Shown here: piece by piece, positions 7,814 to 13,220 of the stretch | Layout: each line of letters begins with the position of its first letter | How positions within the stretch are numbered: position 1 is the first letter of the stretch | DNA from: Bryobacterales bacterium | GTDB lineage: Bacteria > Acidobacteriota > Terriglobia > Bryobacterales > Bryobacteraceae | Direction of reading: 5' to 3' | Assembly (NCBI GenBank): GCA_003142355.1 | Contig: PLMF01000348.1 | Coordinates: forward strand, 10,351-23,570 | Length of the DNA stretch: 13,220 nt | Made by a program: the position numbers and the translations under genes | The notes under the pieces: model-generated | Databases searched by the model: none | Told to the model about the DNA's origin: nothing | Seen by the model: only the letters and a program-made list of their open reading frames with translations

Positions 7814-7903
7814 AGTCGCCCACCCGGAAGTTGGCCTTGCCAAGAGGTATTACCGATACCTGCCCCGAAATCCCGGCTCGGCGTTCACTTTCCGGGTGGC
7901 GCG
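7814..7903 (+). repeat. Dispersed structured repeat, copy B (compact core)
   Basis: Bases 7820-7874 are identical to 4190-4244, and 7875-7903 are identical to 2085-2113. Here the left and right modules are directly joined, without the roughly 80 extra bases of copy A. The outer stem pairs CACCCGGAAGT (7821-7831) with ACTTTCCGGGTG (7887-7898) with one bulged base. Inside are the hairpins TTGGC-CTT-GCCAA and GGTAT-TACCG-ATACC. The flanking ACTGG and ATC at 7797-7808 resemble the left part of copies A and D in degenerate form. Confidence 0.75.
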
Positions 7904-8002
7904 ATTCCATTACGAAGATTATAGCTGGGGCTCGAGGCCCGCCGGGGTTCGGCAACACAATCGTAATCGCCCATGCGCAGAGGCACTCCGTCAGTTGTGT
8001 TT

Positions 8003-8028
8003 CGCCGCTAGGCGTAGGCTAGGCGGCG
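8003..8028 (-). terminator. Inverted repeat overlapping the hicB stop
   Basis: CGCCGCTAG (8003-8011) and CTAGGCGGCG (8019-8028) can pair with one bulge and a seven-base loop, at the end of hicB. There is no T-run on the minus strand after it, so it may only be an mRNA-stabilising hairpin or a factor-dependent stop. Confidence 0.3.
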
Positions 8029-8288
8029 ATTCTCCCCTGAGGCTCGGCTACGTCGACGTACGCAAATAACAAATCCCGAAATCCCGGATTCTCAAGATGG
8101 TTTGAAACGTCTTGCGCTTCAGGCACCGGTTGTCCGGCTTCTCGATAGGCTTCCAGGTTGCTCCGAATCGCTTCGCCAGCGGCGCGCTTGGCTGCTTCGA
8201 TGTTCTCTCCGTGAGTGGCGATCGCCAAATCGGGCGCCTGCACCGCAAATCCCATCTCGGTCTGTTCCAGCATGATCAGAAATCGCAT
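8019..8288 (-). CDS. hicB: HicB-family antitoxin
   Basis: This is an 89-residue protein with an ATG at 8288 and GGAG eight bases upstream. Residues 1-58 show the HicB partial RNase H-like fold: MRFLIMLEQTEMGFAVQAPDL, then ATHGENIEAAKRAAGEAIRSNLEAYREAGQPVPE. In the family this protein binds and neutralises the HicA RNase. The hicA TGA and the hicB ATG overlap by one base (TGATG), which indicates translational coupling. The tail (residues 59-89) is short and shows no clear ribbon-helix-helix or helix-turn-helix domain, so DNA-binding autoregulation is uncertain. A longer in-frame extension upstream overlaps hicA and is unlikely to be used. Confidence 0.85.
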   Translation of the reverse strand: MRFLIMLEQTEMGFAVQAPDLAIATHGENIEAAKRAAGEAIRSNLEAYREAGQPVPEAQDVSNHLENPGFRDLLFAYVDVAEPQGRIAA

Positions 8289-8506
8289 CACTTGAGCTCC
8301 AGTCTGATTTTCTTCACCGTATCCACCGCTCGCCCCACTGGTACATCTTTTTGGGGATGCACGATCGTGACTATGAACCGGCTCGCCGGGTGCTTGAAGT
8401 TGTGATGGTCTCCCCTCACGCCGACCAAGATCCATCCAAACTCTTCGGCCAATTTGACCAGCTCCCGGCTTGTGTCGCTTGGGCATGAATCGAGCTGCAA
8501 TTCCAT
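8288..8506 (-). CDS. hicA: HicA-family mRNA interferase toxin
   Basis: This 72-residue protein matches HicA: SRELVKLAEEFGWILVGVRGDHHNFKHP, then VTIVHPQKDVPVG and a final helix. HicA toxins have a double-stranded RNA-binding-like fold and cleave RNA; the conserved His lies in the GDHH segment (residues 32-35). It is the first gene of the pair, the usual order, and its stop overlaps the hicB start. Two features are slightly unusual. About twelve residues precede the normal start of the domain (SREL), and the usual G-T-V turn near the end reads GRAVDTV, four residues longer. No strong Shine-Dalgarno sequence is visible before the ATG at 8506, which would keep toxin synthesis low. A CATAAT box at 8574-8579 on the minus strand is a weak promoter candidate. 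Confidence 0.86.
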   Translation of the reverse strand: MELQLDSCPSDTSRELVKLAEEFGWILVGVRGDHHNFKHPASRFIVTIVHPQKDVPVGRAVDTVKKIRLELK

Positions 8507-8623
8507 TGTCCCATGCCGTTGGTATTTGCGACAGGTTGGGCCTTGATCAGCTCATAGTTAGCGTAGAAAATGGATTATGGCGCATCGGGCAGTTGCCGGG
8601 GCCACCACTGGTCAAATCTTCCA

Positions 8624-8659
8624 ACGCCGTAGCGTTTACCTTGGCCACTGGTCGCATCG
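8624..8659 (+). repeat. Dispersed structured repeat, copy D (left terminus only)
   Basis: These 36 bases match 4150-4185 at 32 positions. They contain CGTAGCGTTTACC, which pairs well with the GGTAAACGCTG right end seen at 4383-4393 and 2152-2162. The similarity stops after ATCG, where the sequence passes into the long inverted repeat starting at 8663. Confidence 0.65.
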
Positions 8660-8662
8660 AGC

Positions 8663-8734
8663 GGTTTCATCACTTTCGCGGCGGCCGGCCATCTCCGTTC
8701 CCCGGCTTTCCGGCGCCGCGAAACTAATGAAACC
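8663..8734. repeat. Long imperfect inverted repeat with 25-base arms
   Basis: The left arm (8663-8688, GGTTTCATCACTTTCGCGGC and six more bases) pairs with the right arm (8710-8734, beginning CCGGCGCCGCGAAACTAATG) with only a few mismatches and one bulge around a loop of about 21 bases. TTTTT follows at 8735-8739, as in a rightward intrinsic terminator, but no rightward gene lies upstream, so a mobile-element remnant or structured RNA is as likely. Confidence 0.7.
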
Positions 8735-8912
8735 TTTTTCAGTCACAACAATTATTGGCTGAAACCAAAAGAGTTACCTCATCTACCCCTTGCCCTCCGT
8801 TGTACACTGAAATTAGAAGGGGTGCGGTGACTTCCACCAGACGAGTCGATTCTTGGCTTACCGGCTCGGCGCAGCGCAAACCCAACCGTGGCGGTGGATC
8901 GCTCGCCAAGGA

Positions 8913-8991
8913 AAAACCGCTACACCGTAGCGGTCGCTGTACGTAGAATCAGTGGGTTAGCCGCGTATTTCCGCTACGCCGTAGCGGTTTT
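8913..8991. repeat. REPIN-like doublet of inverted palindromic units
   Basis: Two 17-base palindromes, CCGCTAC-N3-GTAGCGG, lie at 8917-8933 and 8971-8987. Including the flanking AAAA on the left and TTTT on the right, the two ends form 21-base inverted repeats that agree at 19 positions across a 79-bp unit. This architecture, two REP-like palindromes in opposite orientation about 80 bp apart, matches REPINs of other bacteria. Each hairpin is followed by a T-run on its outward strand, so it could also stop transcription in both directions. Confidence 0.7.
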
Positions 8992-9046
8992 CGTTAACTG
9001 GTGCCTTCGAACGCCGCGCTTCTTGCCCGGTGGGGGTTGCCACGCT

Positions 9047-9076
9047 TTGACCTCCAGGACCGCTTGCCGTTAACAT
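9047..9076 (+). promoter_or_regulatory. Likely promoter of the Tat-protein/glycosyltransferase operon
   Basis: TTGACC (9047-9052) and TAACAT (9071-9076) are separated by 18 bases and match the sigma-70 consensus at five and four of six positions. The predicted start leaves a short leader containing the AGGAG ribosome binding site (9083-9087) ten bases before the ATG at 9098. Confidence 0.45.
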
Positions 9077-9097
9077 ACCAGCAGGAGATTCAGGTCC

Positions 9098-11050
9098 ATG
9101 GCACTCATAACCACTCGCCGGTCATTGCTGCGCGCGGCGGCCTTTGCGCCCGCGGCCTTCTCCGCGCGGGCCCAGCAGGTTCCGTCCTGGGAGGCCCGCT
9201 GCCAGGCCTACCTGGCGAAGGCCGCCGAAGGGAAATCATCGCCCGCGCAGGCTTTGCACGCCGAGGAAGCTAAGCTGGCCCTGGGCCGGCCCATTGATCC
9301 GGCCGTCTTCAACTCCGTGCTGGAGTTCATCCCCACGCGCCGGGACCTGGTCGATTTCGCCATGGCCGGCCTCCTCCGGATCCTGTACGTGTACGGATCG
9401 GACCCGCGCATTCCGGCCGATCTGAAGCACCGCATGGAGGAGGTGGTGCTCAACTTCCGGCCGTGGCTCTACGCGGAAGATCCCCCGGTCAAAACCAACT
9501 CCGTCTACTGGACCGAGAATCATCAGGCGCTGTATAGCTCCATCGAATATCTGGCGGGGCAACTGTATCCGGAAGGCAAGTTCACCTGGCTGGGCAAGCC
9601 CGGCTCGTGGCACCTGGAGCACGGCCGCAAGAACCTGCTGGTGTGGCTGGGTCTCAGGGCCAGGTACGGGTTCTCGGAATGGCTCTCGCCGAACTATTAT
9701 GCCGAAGACCTGATCGCGCTGTTGAACCTGGTTGACCTGGCGCGCGACTCGGCCATCGTCAAGGCGGCCCGGGGCGTCACCGATCTGGCGATGCTCGACC
9801 TCGCGCTGCACAGCTTCGACGGCGGCGTTCGCGCCTGTTCCGGCCGCAGTTATCTGCCCAATCTGAAGGATGCCCGGACGGCCGCAACCGGTCCGGTAAT
9901 CTCGCTGGCCTTCGGCATCGATTCGCCGATCCAGCCGCTCTCGGGCGCCGCGGTGTCGCTGGCCACCTCGAAGATCTACCGCGTTCCCGAAGCCATCGTG
10001 GCCATTGCCGGCGCCCGCCCCGCGGAGACCCTGGTACACGAGATGAGCGGGTTTTCGCCGGAGGAGGCGCTGGCTCTGGGCTTCAAGCCGGAAGACCCCG
10101 CCGATGTCTTTACCTACTGGACCATGCAGGCCTACACCCACCCGCGCATCTTCGCGGGAATTCTGGCCGCCGCCCGCCGGTGGAACATCGACCAGTTCAC
10201 CGCCGAATCCTGGGAGGCGAAGGAGGAGGAGATCCGCCGCGCCGCGGGCGACCTCGGCAAGGTGGCCGACAACAGCGCCACCGCCATGTTCGGCGCCGAT
10301 ATCGAGACCTACCGCACGCCCGATTACCAGGTGAGCACGGCGCAGGACTACCGCAAGGGCAAGCCAGCCTTCCAGCAGCAGATCTGGCTCGCCAGCCTGG
10401 GCGGAACCGCTTCCGTGTGGACCAGCCATCCGGGGGCGGACAACGAACAGGGCAGGCCCAGCTACTGGATCGGGAACGGCTACATGCCCCGCGCGGCCCA
10501 GCACAAGAACCTGGTCATGGTGCTCTACCGGGTGCCTCCGGCCGATCCCCGCCCGTTCTCGCACGTCTACTTTCCGGTCTCCGAATTCGATGAGGTGCGG
10601 GAGCAGGCCGGCTGGGTTATCGGGCGGAAGGGGGAAGGCTACATCGCCATCGCCGCGCGTCCCGGCATGACCCCTACCACCCGCAAGGAATACGCGGCGG
10701 TCGAGCGGGTGTCGGACGCACGCGAGAGCGCGTGGATCTGCCGGATGGGCCGCAAGGCCGTGGATGGCCCCTTCGAGCGGTTCGTGGATCGCATCGCCAA
10801 GGCGACCCTCGAATACTCCCAGAACCGCGTGAGCTACCGGGAGCCTGCCGGAATGAAGGCGTCGTTTGGGTGGGATGAGGACCTGGTGGTTGACGGCCGC
10901 AAGATCCCGCTCAGCGGTTACCCGCGGTACGATACTCCGTTTGTCCGCGTAACCCGCGGCGAACAGGTCTACCGCGTCCGGTGCGGCGGGCTTACCCACG
11001 TCATCGACCTCGCCGGCTTGAAGGTCGGACCGTTCCGGAATATGACATGA
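9098..11050 (+). CDS. Tat-exported protein of unknown function, probable alpha/alpha-toroid fold
   Basis: This 650-residue protein starts at an ATG with AGGAG upstream. Residues 5-25 (TTRRSLLRAAAFAPAAFSARA) are a twin-arginine signal, so the protein is exported folded. Residues about 55-340 are helix-rich, with YWTENHQALYSSIEYLAGQLYP at 137-158 and GFSEWLSPNYYAEDLIALLNL at 191-211. Such TENH and EW-S-P-Y-Y segments are seen in alpha/alpha-toroid enzymes related to heparinase II/III-like lyases. The second half (about 400-650) is richer in beta-type sequence, with SLGGTASVWTSHPG and SYWIGNGYMPR, as in the beta-sandwich part of such enzymes. Inferred: a periplasmic polysaccharide-active enzyme or degenerate relative; the family call is from pattern memory and moderate at best. 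Its stop overlaps the start of the next gene by four bases. Confidence 0.75.
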   Translation: MALITTRRSLLRAAAFAPAAFSARAQQVPSWEARCQAYLAKAAEGKSSPAQALHAEEAKLALGRPIDPAVFNSVLEFIPTRRDLVDFAMAGLLRILYVYGSDPRIPADLKHRMEEVVLNFRPWLYAEDPPVKTNSVYWTENHQALYSSIEYLAGQLYPEGKFTWLGKPGSWHLEHGRKNLLVWLGLRARYGFSEWLSPNYYAEDLIALLNLVDLARDSAIVKAARGVTDLAMLDLALHSFDGGVRACSGRSYLPNLKDARTAATGPVISLAFGIDSPIQPLSGAAVSLATSKIYRVPEAIVAIAGARPAETLVHEMSGFSPEEALALGFKPEDPADVFTYWTMQAYTHPRIFAGILAAARRWNIDQFTAESWEAKEEEIRRAAGDLGKVADNSATAMFGADIETYRTPDYQVSTAQDYRKGKPAFQQQIWLASLGGTASVWTSHPGADNEQGRPSYWIGNGYMPRAAQHKNLVMVLYRVPPADPRPFSHVYFPVSEFDEVREQAGWVIGRKGEGYIAIAARPGMTPTTRKEYAAVERVSDARESAWICRMGRKAVDGPFERFVDRIAKATLEYSQNRVSYREPAGMKASFGWDEDLVVDGRKIPLSGYPRYDTPFVRVTRGEQVYRVRCGGLTHVIDLAGLKVGPFRNMT

Positions 11051-13167
11051 AAGACCGGAAATCCCGCCGGCCCCCTCCCCGGGTTCCTGAAATCGGCACC
11101 CCGGCGGGCGGTAAGCCGCCAATGTCTCTCAGCTTACTGATCGGGCTGGTTCTGTGTGCGCTGACTCTGTTGGTGTACGCGAATTCGTTCCGTGTGGGGA
11201 TGATTCTCGACAACCGAGGGCTGCTGCAGGATCCGCGAATCCGTGCGGCGACCAGCGAAAACGTGGCTTTGATCTTTGAGCACACGTATTGGTGGCCCGT
11301 GGGCGAGGCCGGAATATACCGTCCGTTGACGACGCTGTCGTACCTGTTCAACTACGCCATCCTCGGCGATGGCGATCGAGCGGCGGGATATCACTGGGTG
11401 AACCTGGTTTTGCACATGATCAACGTGCTGCTGGTGTTTGCCGTCGGCCGCAGGCTGCTGGGGCGGCTTGGGCCTGCGGCTATGCTGGCCGCGTTGTGGG
11501 CCGTGCATCCGGCATCCACCGAATCGGTGACGAACATTGTTGGAAGGTCGGACCTGCTGGCGGCAATGGCCACGCTCAGCGGGTTTCTGCTGTACGTGAA
11601 GAGCACACAGACGGCGGGTGCGCGGCGTCTCGCATGGTTGGTGGCACTAGGCATAGTGACTGCGGCCGGGGTTCACTCGAAGGAAAGCGCGGTGATGATC
11701 GTCGGGGTGATCGCCCTTTACGAGTTGGTTTGGCCTGGCCGGCGCCCGTGGTTCAATTGGCTGTTCGGTTTTGTGGCGACGGGCATACCGATCGCCGCGA
11801 TGCTGCTGCAGCGCGCTTCGGTGCTGGCCGCGTCGCCGCCCGCCGAGTTTCCCTTCACCGATAATCCGATTGCGGACGCGGCCTTCTGGACCGGCCGGCT
11901 GACGGCGCTCAAGGTTATGGCGCATTACCTGGCGCAGGCGGTGTGGCCGTGGCGCCTCGCCACCGACTATTCGTACGCCCAGGTTTCACTGGTGAGCGGG
12001 AGCGCGGGAGATTGGATATCGGTGGCGGTGACTCTGCTGGCGGCGGCAGGCTTGGTGGGATTATGGCGATGGAACAGGACCGCGTTCTTCCTGGCTGGTT
12101 TCGCGCTGCTCGTGTTTCTTCCGACATCCAATCTGCTGTTTCCGATCGGCACCATCCGGGCAGACCGTTTCCTATATTTGCCCGCGGCCGGTCTGCTGGG
12201 GTGTGTGGTGATGGCAGCGTACGCGTTAGGTTCGCGCATGAGATCGCCGCGGGTTGCGCCCGTGATTCTCCTGGTCCTGACAGCGGGTTTTGCCGTGCGC
12301 ACCTGGGCGCGGAACGCCGAGTGGCGCGACGAGCTCACGCTGGCAAGCGCGGATGTCGAGACGAGCCCGCGTAGTTTCAAGCTGCACCGATTGATGGCTA
12401 CGACGATGTTTGCCGCGGACCCGTCGCATGCGAATATCGACCGCGTCGTGGAGGAGATCGATAAGAGCCTTGTCATTCTGAACCCCTTGCCGGACCTGCG
12501 AAATGCTCCTGGGACGTATCACTTCGCCGGCGCGGCTTACCTCGCGAAAGGCGATCGGCTGCAAACGGCGGGCGCGGGAAATGCGGAGACGGCTTATCGG
12601 CGGTCGCGCGAACTTCTGGAGAGGTGCATACAAATCAGCAAGGCCTACGAGCAGCGGAGGGAAGCGAGATACGGTAAGCCTGCGCCGGGTGTGGTGGCAC
12701 GCGCGGAGCCGGAGGCTTACCGGCTGCTCTCGGTTGTCGAGCAGCGGCTGGGAAACATGGACGGCGCACTTCGGGCAGCGCATGAGGCACAGCGGATGGC
12801 TCCGCAGGATCCTCAGATGTACAACCAGATTGCGGATGTATTTCTGATGCGCGAGCAGGGCGACAAAGCGGCCGTGGTGTTGATGGAGGGCATGCTGCTC
12901 ACGTCGGACCCGGGCTTGCGATCGCGGCTGGTGCGCTTGTATGGCAGTTCGACGGATCCAGCGAACTGCACGCTGGTGCCTGGTCCGAACGGTCCGGGGA
13001 TCAATCCGCGGTGCCGGATTGTTCTGGATCACATCTGCGCGGCGGCTTCGGATGTATTGACGACGCTGGTCGACACGGGCAGGCGGCAGGAGGCGATGCA
13101 GAAGAAGCAGGCGTTTATCGGCGAGTACCAGTGCGCGCCCGGGCCATTGAATGAGGTGCTTCCATAA
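11047..13167 (+). CDS. TMTC-like membrane glycosyltransferase with C-terminal TPRs
   Basis: The chosen ATG at 11047 overlaps the preceding stop (ATGA), giving 706 residues; an in-frame ATG at 11122 and an upstream GTG at 10981 are alternatives. About eleven hydrophobic segments span residues 28-418. Landmarks are typical of TMTC/PMT-type GT-C glycosyltransferases: DNRGLLQDP (55-63) after the first membrane segment, YRPLTTLSYLFNYAILG (91-107), YHWVNLVLHMINVLLVF, VHPASTESVTNIVGRSDLLAA (153-173), LATDYSY (304-310) as in the DUF1736 region, and IGTIRADRFLYLPAAG (367-382). Residues about 440-700 form TPR-like helices (EAYRLLSVVEQRLGNMDGALRAAHEAQRMAPQDP). Known: eukaryotic TMTCs transfer mannose from a lipid carrier to protein Ser/Thr. 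Inferred: the bacterial protein glycosylates exported proteins or cell-wall polymers, perhaps the co-expressed Tat-exported product. The acidic residue after the first membrane helix is D55, while the usual paired acid is replaced by N56. Confidence 0.86.
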   Translation: MKDRKSRRPPPRVPEIGTPAGGKPPMSLSLLIGLVLCALTLLVYANSFRVGMILDNRGLLQDPRIRAATSENVALIFEHTYWWPVGEAGIYRPLTTLSYLFNYAILGDGDRAAGYHWVNLVLHMINVLLVFAVGRRLLGRLGPAAMLAALWAVHPASTESVTNIVGRSDLLAAMATLSGFLLYVKSTQTAGARRLAWLVALGIVTAAGVHSKESAVMIVGVIALYELVWPGRRPWFNWLFGFVATGIPIAAMLLQRASVLAASPPAEFPFTDNPIADAAFWTGRLTALKVMAHYLAQAVWPWRLATDYSYAQVSLVSGSAGDWISVAVTLLAAAGLVGLWRWNRTAFFLAGFALLVFLPTSNLLFPIGTIRADRFLYLPAAGLLGCVVMAAYALGSRMRSPRVAPVILLVLTAGFAVRTWARNAEWRDELTLASADVETSPRSFKLHRLMATTMFAADPSHANIDRVVEEIDKSLVILNPLPDLRNAPGTYHFAGAAYLAKGDRLQTAGAGNAETAYRRSRELLERCIQISKAYEQRREARYGKPAPGVVARAEPEAYRLLSVVEQRLGNMDGALRAAHEAQRMAPQDPQMYNQIADVFLMREQGDKAAVVLMEGMLLTSDPGLRSRLVRLYGSSTDPANCTLVPGPNGPGINPRCRIVLDHICAAASDVLTTLVDTGRRQEAMQKKQAFIGEYQCAPGPLNEVLP

Positions 13168-13173
13168 AGGGCG

Positions 13174-13198
13174 GCCGGCCGGTTCAACCCCGGCGGGC
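13174..13198 (+). terminator. Candidate terminator after the glycosyltransferase gene
   Basis: GCCGGCCGG (13174-13182) and CCGGCGGGC (13190-13198) pair at eight of nine positions around a seven-base loop, starting six bases after the stop. A CTTTT run follows at 13206-13210, slightly far from the stem, so the call is moderate. Confidence 0.4.
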
Positions 13199-13220
13199 GG
13201 CTCCATCTTTTCAAGAGCGG

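Larger units (their letters stand above)
7509..8018. other. Intergenic gap with promoter and dispersed repeat copy B
   Basis: This 510-bp gap lies between the start of the NHL-repeat gene and the stop of hicB, both leftward. It holds the NHL gene promoter at its left end, repeat copy B (7814-7903) in the middle and an inverted repeat overlapping the hicB stop at its right end. Bases 7560-7800 show nothing recognisable. Confidence 0.6.
8507..9097. other. Divergent intergenic region rich in inverted repeats
   Basis: This 591-bp gap separates the leftward hicA-hicB pair from the rightward Tat operon. It contains a copy of the dispersed repeat's left end (8624-8659), a long inverted repeat (8663-8734), a REPIN-like doublet (8913-8991) and a likely promoter (9047-9076). 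Bases 8740-8910 show no clear feature; a short open frame there has no credible coding signature. Confidence 0.65.

Noticed and set aside
7788..8069. Short plus-strand frame sharing a peptide (VGLAKRYYRYLPRNP) with another frame at 4167-4877
   Set aside because: The shared peptide comes from the 55-bp repeat module in both gaps; the frames differ completely outside it, so it is repeat DNA and not a protein family.
8289..8486. N-terminal extension of hicB by 66 residues
   Set aside because: The extension is an out-of-frame reading of hicA; the ATG at 8288 has a ribosome binding site and begins exactly at the HicB fold.
8755..8946. Small plus-strand open frame, possibly starting at a GTG near 8827
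   Set aside because: The product is low-complexity and basic, and it ends within the REPIN-like palindromes; no evidence of coding.
10981..11046. Upstream GTG start for the glycosyltransferase, adding 22 residues
   Set aside because: It would overlap the preceding gene by 70 bases and the added residues are Arg/Pro-rich with no family resemblance; the ATGA overlap at 11047 is more natural.
9236..11122. A 628-codon open frame on the minus strand, antisense to the Tat-exported protein
   Set aside because: The plus-strand gene has a Tat signal, ribosome binding site and coupling to the next gene; the antisense product lacks recognisable domains and is a GC-driven artefact.
12226..13206. Minus-strand open frame of 326 codons opposite the glycosyltransferase C-terminus
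   Set aside because: It is opposite a TPR-coding region in an established gene and shows no domain or start signal.

Overview
This GC-rich window looks like a chromosomal segment of an Acidobacteriota bacterium, most likely of the Solibacter/Bryobacter type. The strongest clue is that two genes carry the secreted domain known as TIGR03437, which is greatly expanded in Candidatus Solibacter usitatus and its relatives. Exported proteins combining TolB-like propellers with TPRs, NHL-repeat proteins and TMTC-type membrane glycosyltransferases are also common there. The taxonomic call is an inference from gene content.

Layout. Bases 1-7508 hold three leftward genes for exported proteins. The first is a beta-propeller/TPR protein with one CXXCH heme motif (from 1904, running off the left edge). 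The second is a 608-residue protein with an N-terminal TIGR03437-like domain and a C-terminal TPR-like helical region (4090 to 2264). The third is a 962-residue protein with about twelve NHL-type repeats and a C-terminal TIGR03437 domain (7508 to 4620). They are separated by 350-530 bp gaps and are probably transcribed separately. A leftward hicA-hicB toxin-antitoxin pair sits at 8506-8019. The right part (9098-13167) is a rightward two-gene operon: a Tat-exported, probably alpha/alpha-toroid protein, then a TMTC-like membrane glycosyltransferase with TPRs whose ATG overlaps the first gene's stop codon.

The four longer gaps are not empty. They contain pieces of a structured, mobile-looking repeat family. 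The most complete copy (about 4150-4393) has inverted ends around CGTTTACC/GGTAAACG and an internal stem formed by CACCCGGAA and TTCCGGGTG. The left end recurs at 8624-8659, a 55-bp two-hairpin module recurs without change at 7820-7874, and the right half recurs at 2091-2162. The gap between hicA and the Tat gene also holds a long inverted repeat (8663-8734) and a REPIN-like doublet of palindromes (8913-8991). No transposase is visible, so these would be non-autonomous elements.

No rRNA, tRNA, CRISPR array, prophage or complete insertion sequence was seen. Functions of the Tat-exported protein and the 608-residue protein are unknown. The best candidates for something undescribed are the dispersed repeat family and the translationally coupled pair of exported toroid protein and membrane glycosyltransferase.
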